From assembly GCA_009746045.1 (NCBI GenBank), contig RPFO01002073.1, forward strand, positions 202,501 to 266,500: a stretch of 64,000 nt of DNA, written 5' to 3'. The notes under the pieces are model-generated. The model did not search any database and was not told where the DNA came from. It saw nothing but the letters and a program-made list of their open reading frames with translations. This DNA is from Mesostigma viride. Lineage: Eukaryota > Streptophyta > Mesostigmatophyceae > Mesostigmatales > Mesostigmataceae. Shown here piece by piece: positions 22,223-31,203 of this stretch. The number at the start of each line of letters is the position of its first letter. Position 1 is the stretch's first letter. The translations under genes and the position numbers were made by a program.

Positions 22223-22766
22223 AGTTACGTTAAATAGTGCCGGAACCTTTTGCCGCCTGAGGCAAATCGGTCCGTCACACTATTTTGCCCAGAATAACCA
22301 CTTCCGGGCACCCAAGTTAATTCGGCCGAATTAACTTGGGTGCCCGGAAGTGGTTATTCTGGGCAAAATAGTGTGACGGACCGATTTGCCTCAGGCGGCA
22401 AAAGGTTCCGGCACTATTTAACGTAACTAAAACCTGGCCTCGTGGAGGGGGGACGAAGAGCCCGAGACATCCGCCTAGGCCGCTGAGCACGCACCACTAA
22501 ATGCGCCGGAGCTGCCTCAGTGAGGATTCGAACCCCTGACCTCCAAGGTGCACAGGTTTTAGTTACGTTAAATAGTGCCGGAACCTTTTGCCGCCTGAGG
22601 CAAATCGGTCCGTCACACTATTTTGCCCAGAATAACCACTTCCGGGCACCCAAGTTAATTCGGCCGAATTAACTTGGGTGCCCGGAAGTGGTTATTCTGG
22701 GCAAAATAGTGTGACGGACCGATTTGCCTCAGGCGGCAAAAGGTTCCGGCACTATTTAACGTAACT
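22223..22766. mobile_element. Palindromic terminal-repeat element inserted in Gypsy-1 pol
   Basis: 544 bp: a 206-bp perfect palindrome (22223-22428, centre 22325/22326 in TTCGG|CCGAA), a 132-bp core (22429-22560) and a second identical 206-bp palindrome (22561-22766). Each palindrome starts AGTTACGTTAAATAG and ends with the complement. The palindromes act as direct terminal repeats, like miniature LTRs, and the unit is flanked by CCTCC. It interrupts Gypsy-1 pol between RNase H and integrase. No ORF lies inside. It resembles TRIM elements in layout (short terminal repeats, tiny core, 5-bp TSD), but palindromic terminal repeats are not a TRIM feature I know. Confidence 0.85.
22429..22560. other. 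Core segment S1 with a tRNA-like 3' half
   Basis: 132 bp starting AAAACCTGG and ending CACAGGTTTT, so its own ends are short inverted repeats. On the minus strand it holds GGTTCGAATCC, a perfect RNA polymerase III B-box, and CTGAGGCA, resembling the T-arm and 3' acceptor strand of a tRNA. A 5' tRNA half with an A-box is missing. On the plus strand TGGCCTCGTGGAGG near the palindrome edge could act as a primer-binding site. Sister cores are at 31413, 31753, 40737 and, inverted, 41077. Confidence 0.7.
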
Positions 22767-25285
22767 CCTCCCCCTCCCCGGGGGCGTCCACGTCCTCGTG
22801 GGCACTCGTCTCCTCCAAGAGAGGTGACAAGTCATCGCTGGTGGTGTGTCCCAGATCACAGATGAAACAGGTGGCGGGCCCGGGGAGACCGTGGCTCCGC
22901 GCCGTAGGCGGTCCCCGGGGCGGCCACTGGGACGCAAGTGGTATGAAGCACATCCATGTCCTCGTAGAACCAATAGTCCGCCCGTCGCGAAAGGGCGTCT
23001 GGCACCACGTTGTCCGCGCCCTTGACGTATTGGATCTTGAATGGCGCAAACTGTGACAAGTACTCCATCCACCGCGCTTGGCGGGGCGTCAGGTTGGGCT
23101 GCACCAGGAGGTGGGTGAGCGGCCGGTGGTCGGTGTGGATCACCAGGCGGTGGGGGTCGAGATCCCCCTGCTCACTAATGGCCACCGAAAACTGGGCCCC
23201 CAGAAGATGATGACGCCACGTGTGGCAGCTGTAGACTACTGCCAGAAGCTCCTGCTGATGCACTGGGTAATTCCGTTCCGCCGGAATCATTGTGCGTGAG
23301 ATATACTCGATGGGCTGAAGACCCTTGCCTTGGTCCTGCAGGAGGACACCCCCGATGGCCACCTTGCTGGCGTCCGTAGCCACGACGAAAGGAAGGGCCG
23401 GGTCCGGCAGGATAAGGACTGGCGCTGTGGTGAGGTGGCGCTTAAGCGCCTCAAAAGCCTGTTGGCACTGCTCAGCCCAAAGGAACGGGGTACCCTTCTT
23501 GAGAAGAGCGTTGATCGGGGCGGCGATGGTGGCAAACCGCGGGATGAACCGTCGGTAGTAAGATGCCAATCCCAGGAAGCTGCGCACCCCTTTCACGTCC
23601 GTAGGGACAGGCCATTGCTGAACGGACTCGATCTTCTCAGGGTCGGTCGCGATGCCGTCCGCGGACAAGGTATGGCCCAGAAACGGCACGCAGCGGCCGG
23701 CGCGCACCTTGGCCTTCCGCGCCGAAAGGTGCTCATCCTCCATGATCTGCAGCACGGCGTCCACATCCTCTAGGTGCTCCTCGAACGTCTTGGAGTACAC
23801 CAGGATGTCGTCCAGATACGCCAGCGCGCACGTGCGCTTGTAGGTCCAGGGCGGGCGCGCCCCCTTCTGCGGGTCCGCCAGGTCCTGGGAGACCTGCGGC
23901 AAGTGGGCTGTGCCCATCACCGGACGGAGGATGTCATTCATCAGCATCTGGAAGGACGCAGGCGAATTGCACAGCCCCATTGCCGCCACCCGAAACTGAT
24001 AGTGACCGAAGGGCGTAGCGAACGCGGTCTTGTGGCAGTCTTCTGGCGCGATGCGCAGCTGCCAAAACCCGTCCGCACAGTCGATGACGGTGAAACACGT
24101 GGCCCCCTGGACACGGTTGAAGATGTCGTCGATCCGCGGTAGAGGATACCGGGACTTGACGGTGATGGCGTTCAGCTTCCGGTAATCCGTCACCAGACGC
24201 CACTTGCCTCCTGGCTTGGGAACGAGCAGCACGCCCGCTGAGAAGGGGCTGTTGCTGGGTTCAATGAGCCCAGCGTCGAGCAGTGAAATGAGGATCTTCT
24301 TGAGCTCCACCAGCTCGACTGGGCCCATGCGGTACATGGGAGACACGGTAGGCCCGGAACCCTCCTGGAGCTGGACACGATGTAACACCGATCGATTGGG
24401 AGGGAACTGGGGGGTGCGATCCGCAAAAAGGGTAGTACGCTTCTCCAGGACGGCATTGAACCGCGCCAGCTCGTCTGGTGTGAATCCGGCACCAATCTCG
24501 TTAAGCAGAGCCTGAGTGCTGTCCAGGTCTATGCGATACATCGCGTACTCCTTGCCCTTCCGGAGCTGGCGCGCCAGCGTCTTGCTACTCATCAGGATCT
24601 GGGACGCTGGTCGAGGCCCGTCCGCCGAGCGCTCGTGTGTAATGTTATGGACCTCCGCGGCCTGTGCCCTATACTCGCTGTCTGGACACCAGAATGAACC
24701 ATCCGGAAACCAAACTACCCGCCGGCGCACACTGATGTCCACATCCTGCTTGTCCAGCCAGTCCACTCCAATGATGATGTCGGCAGCGCCCAGCGGCGCA
24801 ATAGTCGCCACCAGGTCCACCGGCGTGCCCTGCAGCACACCCTTGATGTCTGCTAGGCCCGGCGATTGGTGTCGCCGACCGTCTGAGTAGGTGACATATA
24901 CTGCCGTGGTGTGAGGCCGGGGTACCAGGCCCAGCCGACGCACCAGGGCCTCGTTGATGAAGGACGTGGAGGCGCCGGTGTCGACCAGGAACTTCACGTC
25001 CATGATCGTTTTCTCCTTCAAATACGGATCAAGGACGGTGGGAGGGACCAATAACCCTCCGCTGAAAAGAAACAGATGCCGCGAATCTCCTTGAGATGCA
25101 CGCGCCGCCGGTTGGGTGGACGCGTCTGCGGCCACGTTATTGACGTCTACCTCTACTCTAGTTGACTCCGCGTCTGGGCTACCATCTGATTTTTCTACCC
25201 TATCCCCTACCCCGGGACCCAAGCCCATGGGCAGGGCTACTACTCCCGAGGAGCGGTGGGACGGGAGGCCGCCTCGCCCGACCAC
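22767..25285 (-). CDS. Gypsy-1 protease-RT-RNase H (pol, frameshifted at the end)
   Basis: Main minus-strand frame 25285-22856 (809 codons), then a shift into the frame that reaches the palindrome at 22766. Domains in order: retropepsin with VDTGASTSF (about 24975) and IIGVDWL; reverse transcriptase with VTDYRKLN, FTVIDCADGFWQ (motif A Asp), AMGLCNSPASFQ and YLDDILVYS (motif C, about 23810); RNase H with VATDASKVAIGG and a TDHRPL block; then the linker to the integrase, ending in VPDALSRRADY. These are all expected catalytic residues. It overlaps gag near 25240-25303, where a run of eight C (G on the coding strand) lies. In this copy a -1 shift at that run would join gag to pol. Copy B (32180-35035) has seven. 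Confidence 0.93.
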
Positions 25286-27146
25286 CCGCCCTCTTCCCCC
25301 CCCTCCTCCTCTTCGTCAGCCCCCTCCTCGTCGTCATACTCGTAGCCAGCCACTGCCTGCGTTTGGCCGGAAGAGGAGGACTGTCGCCGCGCCTCCATCT
25401 CGTTGACCGCACGCAACACACCCTTGGTAGAACTGGTCGCGGGTGGTCGCGGCTGCTGGTACTGCGTCGGGACCTGTCTGGCGTGCTGCAGGCGAGCCGC
25501 ACGCTCACCCGCGTTGCGGGGTCGGTCCCGAGGACCGGAGGAGTCGGGTCGGCTGCCGAAGGCCGGGCCGGAGAAACGAACACTGGGTGTCCCTTCTCCT
25601 GTCCCACGACTGGCGTTCTTGCCCCGGAGCTTGGGGCAGTCGCGCTTGAGGTGCCCCACCTCGCTGCACATGAAGCAGCGCGCCTTGCTAGCGTCGATCG
25701 CGTTGACCCCATGGTCAGCGTAGCCCTCGTCAGGGTCGTCGAGGTACTCGTCCTCCTCCTCGCCGGTGAACTCCGTGGAGGACATCTGATTCACCCGTCG
25801 CGGGGGAGCAGGTCTGAAGAAACGGCGCACTGAGGGTGCACGCCCGCGAGCCACTACGTCGGCCACCTGTAGGAGATACCTCTGGATATTCAAGATGTCC
25901 CACTCTTCCCAAGGGACATCAGCATAGTGCTTGAATACCTCGTCCTGCAGCTCAGGGCAGAGTGCCTCGATGAACCTGCTCTTGTACTCGTACCAGGTCA
26001 TGTCAGCCAGGTAGGCGGCGCTGGACTCGAACTTAGACAGAAACTCGCGATATGGGGTGGTCCCCTGGCGCAGCTTGCTGAAGGCCATCCGCTCGTGGAG
26101 TGTAGCATCTGGGGGCACCAGCTTGCGACGCACTCGGTCCATCAGTTCCGCCAAGGTTTGCGGGTATGACTGGGACGCGATGCTCTCACAGTTCAAGATG
26201 CTTATCACCGAGGGATCCATACAGGAGTTAATCACCAGATCAATCAGATCGCTGGTGGCCAGCTGCCAGTTGTGATGATTGCGCCAGATGGTATACTGCC
26301 GTCGCCACATGCGTCCCCATTCCTCTACCTCGCGCGGTTTCATGTCCGCGTGCAGCTTGGGTACATTCTTGAAATTGGGCATCGGTGGGGCCTTTACCGC
26401 GGCGGTGACGGGCCCACCGACGTCTACGTGGGGGATATCGCCGAAGTCGGGGGGCTGCGACCGGGGGAGAGAGCTGGATCTGGGCGGCGTACCATGAGTC
26501 CGCCGCACCTGGACGGATGAGGGGTGTTCGTACCCCGGGTCATCCAAGGCCACCCTGCTGAAGCTGAGGTTGCCAGCAGGCGCAGGCGAGGGGACCGCGC
26601 TTTGGTCAAGCACCCGTGGGCGCTGCGGTTGAGGTGCCGGGCGCTGGACTGGCGTGTGAGTCTCCTCGTCTCTGGTGGTGACACTGCTCCTGGTCTCCCC
26701 TGGGCTGGTCCGTGGTCTATGAGTACCAACGGGCGGGCCCTGCGTGACAGTTCCCTCGTCCGCCTCGTTAGTCCCTTCCAGGTCATCGAACTCGCCATCT
26801 GCCCCTGGGACCTCCCCTTCCTCGTCCGAATACCATAGCGCCGTGGGTAACAGGGACGTGCTGCCGAAGGACACTCTGCGTCTGCCCCGGTGTGGGGGGC
26901 CCGGTGGAGGTCCCTGGGGCCGCCCCCGACCTGCCCAAGGATGCGTTGGCCGCCCGGTGACTGGCTGCTGATGGCGGTAGTGCAGGGTATCTTCATTCTC
27001 GTCTCTCTGCTGCTCTGGATCAGGTGGTAGCCATTGTGGTCTCGTCTGGGGTTGTTGCTGCTGCATCCGGGGTTGCTGCTGTTGCCATTGCTGCTGTGGT
27101 GACCGTCGCTGCTGCTGATGCTGCTGCTGCTGTTGCTGCTGCTGCG

Positions 27147-27192
<46 letters not shown>

Positions 27193-27502
27193 TTGCTGCT
27201 GCTGCGAGTACTCTTGGAGCCTCTCTCGGTCGTTCCTGTCATCTCCCTGCCTTGTTAAGGCGTCTAGATTGTCCCCATCCGCTGGGAACCTAGGGTTCTG
27301 ATCTCTGGATCGTGGAAGCCTTCCGCAGGTCTCTCCATGATCTCACCTGTATCTGTCCCTGCTTGGACGTGCAGTGGTACCTCTATCCCTCTGTACCGTG
27401 CTCGTGGTTGTCTACCGGTTCTACTTCTGTATTCTCAAGATCTCGTTCTCTAGTCTCTTCCTCTGTATCTCTGGCGTTCCTTGTTTGGGACCGTGTTGGC
27501 AT
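25240..27502 (-). CDS. Gypsy-1 Gag (copy A, frameshifted near the N-terminus)
   Basis: Structural nucleocapsid/capsid protein. The start by comparison with copy B is the Met at 27502 (MPTRSQTRN). A long Gln tract encoded by CAG/CAA lies around 27040-27215. The capsid-like core includes MKPREVEEWGRMWRRQYTIW and YREFLSKFESSAAYLADMTW. The nucleocapsid zinc knuckle is CFMCSEVGHLKRDC (about 25655-25700). Two single-base deletions relative to copy B (near 27312 and 27390) break the N-terminal frame, so only 27066-25240 is open from a Met. The C-terminus is acidic (EEGADEEEEGGEEGG) and ends at the C8 run shared with pol. Confidence 0.9.
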
Positions 27503-27636
27503 GGTGCTCGTACCGGTACCTTACACTGCAGGCAACACCTCCCCAGGAAGGAAGATAGAGAAAGAGAAAGAGAGCAACCACGTGCTATAGAGCTATGACT
27601 ATAGAACCTAATACTATTCCCTAGTAATGGTCTCCT

Positions 27637-27978
27637 CTACTGCTTGCTAGGGCCAATGGTCAGCTGAGAGAAAGTCACTGTAACTGCTGTCCCCTCCCCC
27701 TGACTGCTGAGCGTGGGTGGCTTAGAGCATTCACGAGTGGTGTGCATCCCCTCAGGCAATGGCATGTGTTCCCTAACAAACCTATCAGCATCAGTGATGT
27801 TGTCAAACCCTTTCCATTTAGCACTAGAGTCTTTAGACACTATCTTGTCCTTGATGTGTTCTTCACATGCCTTCCAACTGTAAAATATGGCTGGTCTACC
27901 CTCGCCCCCATCATGGGCCACGGCATAGTAAGGAAATCCAGATTGACCACCCTTATTTATTCTGTTGCGTCTGGGCAT
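27637..27978 (-). CDS. Gypsy-1 ORF0: viroplasmin / RNase H1 N-terminal-like protein
   Basis: 113 codons, upstream of gag in element sense, with 134 nt between them. Residues about 14-68 have the pattern FPYYAVAHDGGEGRPAIFYS, then W, then KWKGFDNITDADRFV. This is the Cauli_VI fold also found at the N-terminus of eukaryotic RNase H1, where it binds RNA/DNA hybrids. The tail ends in TVTFSQLTIGPSKQ. A homologue sits in the same place in Gypsy-2 (63754-64000 plus 55612-55680), including the tail (TLEFGSLSITVVKKD). A role in handling reverse-transcription intermediates is inference. An identical copy is at 36962-37303. Confidence 0.75.
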   Translation of the reverse strand: MPRRNRINKGGQSGFPYYAVAHDGGEGRPAIFYSWKACEEHIKDKIVSKDSSAKWKGFDNITDADRFVREHMPLPEGMHTTRECSKPPTLSSQGEGTAVTVTFSQLTIGPSKQ

Positions 27979-28419
27979 GTTACATCATAGGCTGGCAGGG
28001 GCTTGCAAGCAGGAGAGAAAGAGGGGATCCCAGGCTACCTCTGGGTGCAGTGACCTTTACCAATACAAACGAGGGAGAAGCACAGAGTCTAACACAGCAC
28101 ACGCCCGAGCCTTCCGCAGGAACGGGCTATACGCACACACGGAGGTAAACACCGTCAACACAGTCGGCAACAGCCAGACGGTATCCACCCCCACGACCCC
28201 TTGCAGGTCAAACAACGAATGTCCGTCTCCGCGACGTCCATGGGCACCAACAACATTTACAACCTATAGAGGGTACAACATATAACATAAACCCCCTACG
28301 CGCGCGGTCCCGGATAGAAAGCGAGCTCGCCAGCTAGCCTTCAGCAGGCATAGCTTGTAAAGAAAGAATTCTAACTAGGGGACATACCATCTTCGATGAC
28401 GTTAATCCCTCCTGAGCTG

Positions 28420-28625
28420 GCCGCCACCCGGTGTCGTTGAAGGCAAGCCCTGGCCGCCACTAGGTGTCGTTGAAAACAGGAGAGCTGAACGCTATCGTTG
28501 ACAGCACCTCACCACAGGACTATTGCTAGCCCCGCCGAGTATCCCAGACTGGCCGCTTGCTGCCTAGGTCGTCGTTGAATCCCTTTATGGGCTGGCCGCC
28601 GGCCTGACAGCAATCGTTGAATTCC
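28420..28625 (-). repeat. Imperfect repeats in the Gypsy-1 leader
   Basis: About five degenerate copies of a TGGCCGCC...GTCGTTGAA motif, spaced 30-60 nt, between the PBS and ORF0. The copy-B equivalent is 37744-37950. It may be structural (packaging or dimerisation leader), but nothing in the sequence proves this. Confidence 0.6.
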
Positions 28626-28717
28626 GGAACCTCTACCTACGCCAAGCTTCGTCTTGGTATCCTAATTGGCTCACTAACCCTCTCCGCGAGAGTTAGCTAA
28701 CCTTTCCAGCACATTTC

Positions 28718-28730
28718 CTCCGATAACCAG
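28718..28730 (-). other. Gypsy-1 primer-binding site
   Basis: Minus-strand TGGTTATCGGAGG begins one base after the 5' LTR. It would pair with a tRNA ending CCGATAACCA. I do not assign the tRNA species. Confidence 0.65.
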
Positions 28731-29316
28731 TGTTACGTCCCTGCCCAGACACACCTAGCCTGAGCTACGTAGCGAAAGACCCTTCTCGCCGGAATTAGGA
28801 ATAATTCAAGATAGCCTAAAGTAGGTTGCGCTTCACGACGTGAGTCGTGAGATATCTGGCATCACGGCTTGATGCCAAGCTAATTAGTACACACTTATAT
28901 TGGCTAGCAATACCAATTACAAATGGATAATTGCCCCGGGCTCAATGTGTAGGCGTATTCGCACTTATCATTCATTAAACCAAGAGGACGAGACTCTCGT
29001 CCTCGGACCAATTTAACCTAGGTTGGTTGCGGCGCAGATACACGCCAATTTCCCTAGAACAATCCGAGTCACTCATTCCACGTAGGATCCGGGCCGACAT
29101 CGACCCTCAACTATAGGATCCACGCCTAGAACTACTGACGGACTCAGAACTGGCGCGGCGCCACAGCGCCGGCCCCTAAAAAGGACAACCTAGGACCAAA
29201 ATAACTAGTCCAATTCACACAATAGCCAAGGTCCATAAAACCCAAGTCCAATAGACCAAACAGCCTTAGTAATTTATTCCATTGTTACGTCCGACCAAAA
29301 GGGCAGGGACGTAACA
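28731..29316 (-). repeat. Gypsy-1 5' LTR
   Basis: 586 bp, nearly identical to 17157-17744 and to the duplicated copy 38055-38640. It carries the same hairpins. The outer side abuts GGAAG, the second TSD copy. Confidence 0.95.
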
Positions 29317-29518
29317 GGAAGCCACTGGACTTCTAATGGGTTGTCATTGGGCATGTGGGTAAAGATCCTGTTTTTGCCCATGAGGTCATGAAAGATCTCG
29401 AGTGGGCTGGGCTTATCCTGGTCCGCGCCAGGGTCCCAGATTTTGTTTTGTTCATTTGCAACCATCCAGTAGTGTCGCATGCCGGAGTTCCATAGGTTAA
29501 TGAAGCGTGACAACCCGT
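29317..29518 (-). mobile_element. LINE copy 3, 5' portion (split by Gypsy-1)
   Basis: Minus-strand frame with FINLWNSGMRHYWMVANEQN, WDPGADQDKPSPLEIFHDLM and VQWLP, clearly related to the C-terminus of LINE copy 1 but diverged. It is 5'-truncated at 29518 next to the 14-bp TSD (29519-29532). The 3' remainder is at 17045-17156. Confidence 0.85.
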
Positions 29519-29532
29519 GGTTCGAGGTTTTT

Positions 29533-30054
29533 GAGGGGTCAACCCAACTTAAGGCGTGAACCCAACTTCAGGCGTGAATGATTTACTAAATTCTACTAAT
29601 TTGAACTAAAGATACTACCACATACTATTTTGAACTTCTTTGAACTCGGAATGCCAAAATCCTATTCGAACCAACTTAAGGGGACATCAGACACCCCAAA
29701 AGGGCACTTTTCTGGAAACCATACCTAGGCACGTGATAAAAATCCAGTTATGATGGGGGACCATAAATATGATTTTTAAAAAAATTCCAACCACTTGGGG
29801 GGGTACTACCCCCACCATGTGACAGTTATGTGCTAAAAATAGAAAAAGACGCTATTTTTGGCCGATTTTCCCTAGGACAATGGGCAAACCCAACGTGGCC
29901 AAATCATACATTCCCATCTAATTGCAACCCTTGCCATTAATTCCAGATAGTTTGCAGGTCAGAATAAGCATGTTTAGACACATTGAAATAATTTAGCCCA
30001 AAACACGTATTTTTTGGTGCCTCAAAAAATATATCCAATCATAGACACATCCAC
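29533..30054. other. AT-richer interval without recognised features
   Basis: About 520 bp between the LINE copy 3 TSD and the next LINE remnant. It is noticeably more AT-rich than the elements around it, with no open frame, repeat or RNA that I can name. Duplicated at 38857-39378. Confidence 0.5.
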
Positions 30055-30612
30055 CCACCCAAACTGGCAGCTCGGCTCGACGGCACAGTTTACAGGATGC
30101 TCCGGCAGGTCCTTAACGTAGGTTTTTCCGAGCGTCCGTCATCAGAGTCTTTGTATCATGGCATGCCTCGTGTTTCGGACGAGATTAGGCAGCGTAGGAT
30201 AGCATTTGTAGGACACCTTGCCCGCACCAGCCAGGTCGACACCACCCTTGGTCTGGCCGGCCCCCAGCGGCTTGGCCAGCCAGGGCGGCATATTCTGACC
30301 TGGCCTGGCCCCGCGGACATTCCCAAAAGGGTAGGGAAACCTGTCACCAACTACGTTCAGATGTTGCTGGATGACCTAGTGGTCCCAGCCCAGTTTGAGC
30401 ACCGCATCCACTCTCTCTCCCGTCTTTGGACTGCCATGCAGGACAAGACGCGGTGGAAGAAGATTGTCAAGGCGCACACGCCCGACCCTGTGGGCAAGCC
30501 ACCTCCCCCCAAGCGGAGGAGGCGTTTTGATGAGTAGTGTAGTTAGGCTTTTCTAGATAGAGTTAGGATAGTTCGATCACGCGGCTTCCTCCACCCCATA
30601 CATCATGGAATA
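30055..30612 (+). mobile_element. Second LINE type, 5'-truncated 3' end
   Basis: The plus-strand open frame enters from about 30061 (KLAARLDGTVYRMLRQVLNV). This matches the C-terminal region of endonuclease/RT LINEs, where a K/RLD..Y.RMLR...N pattern is followed by IRQRRIAFVGHLAR. It differs from the LINE of copies 1-3. It ends near the Gypsy-2 LTR at 30614 with no obvious poly-A tail. Duplicated at 39379-39936. Confidence 0.7.
30097..30537 (+). CDS. LINE C-terminal fragment (partial ORF2)
   Basis: 146 codons from an internal Met; the real protein would begin far upstream and is missing. The key block is SDEIRQRRIAFVGHLART, and a basic tail (KPPPPKRRRRFDE) closes the frame. RT and endonuclease domains are absent, so it is a relic. 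Identical copy at 39421-39861. Confidence 0.65.
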   Translation: MLRQVLNVGFSERPSSESLYHGMPRVSDEIRQRRIAFVGHLARTSQVDTTLGLAGPQRLGQPGRHILTWPGPADIPKRVGKPVTNYVQMLLDDLVVPAQFEHRIHSLSRLWTAMQDKTRWKKIVKAHTPDPVGKPPPPKRRRRFDE

Positions 30613-30613
30613 T

Positions 30614-31184
30614 TGTTACGCCGCAAGCCTCGGCCACCACCTCTACCTCTACCTGTCCTGATACTACCTAAACTAGTGAGGCTGCCTCTATATACACCCC
30701 TAGCGAAAGACGACCGAGACGAACCAGATCTCAATGCATTTACATATGTACTACTGTAATACGCCATAGGCCATTTAATCAAACCCGTTTACTCCAGGAA
30801 AAGAGGAAGGAAACACAACTAAACTGCCGTGACCCAAGCTAATATGTGTTAATTCATTTAACACACGCCGAGTGACCACACAAGGAGTGGAACGTGCATA
30901 AATGGTCACCAACGGTCCAACAGGCTCGGGCCGACCTGGCCCTCGCCTGCAGAACCACAGAAACACAGGCAGGTGCACAGATGCACGCCGGTCCACTACA
31001 TTCTACAAAAGGATAAGGACCACTAATATAGTACGCGGCGCGGCGCCCAAAGGCACCCAATATACCACAGTACTGTTACGGGGACAATCATGTCCAAACT
31101 AGAACTGCACGTAACCTAGGAACAACCGAGGCCAAGGACCTAATTTACGTCCGTAACCACAACGAATTGTTACGCGACGTAACA
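30614..31184 (-). repeat. Gypsy-2 3' LTR, duplicated copy A
   Basis: 571 bp, TGTTACGCCGC to GACGTAACA, followed by the polypurine complement CCTCCCCCCCAC. It is here only because the 9,324-bp duplication copied the Gypsy-2 left end; the LTR attached to the element body is at 39938-40508. Confidence 0.85.
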
Positions 31185-31203
31185 CCTCCCCCCCACAAAA
31201 GGT

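Larger units (their letters stand above)
17157..29316 (-). mobile_element. Gypsy-1: complete chromodomain Gypsy LTR retrotransposon
   Basis: 12.16-kb element on the minus strand. It has 588- and 586-bp LTRs (TGTTACGTCC...GGGACGTAACA) and a 5-bp TSD GGAAG at 17152-17156 and 29317-29321. Order in its own sense: 5' LTR (28731-29316), PBS-like TGGTTATCGGAGG one base after the LTR, repeat-rich leader, viroplasmin-like ORF, gag, protease-RT-RNase H, a 544-bp palindromic element inserted in pol, integrase-chromodomain, unknown ORF3, polypurine tract and 3' LTR (17157-17744). The LTRs differ by a 3-bp and a 1-bp indel and few if any substitutions, so insertion was recent. Several single-base indels and the pol insertion make it non-autonomous now. 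Confidence 0.95.

Noticed and set aside
23330-24890. Plus-strand ORFs opposite Gypsy-1 pol
   Set aside because: GC-rich antisense shadows of pol with no domains; the same set repeats at 32654-34214 because of the duplication.
27024-27293. Ala/Val-rich plus-strand ORF
   Set aside because: Antisense of the Gag poly-Gln tract; composition is explained by CAG/CTG repeats.
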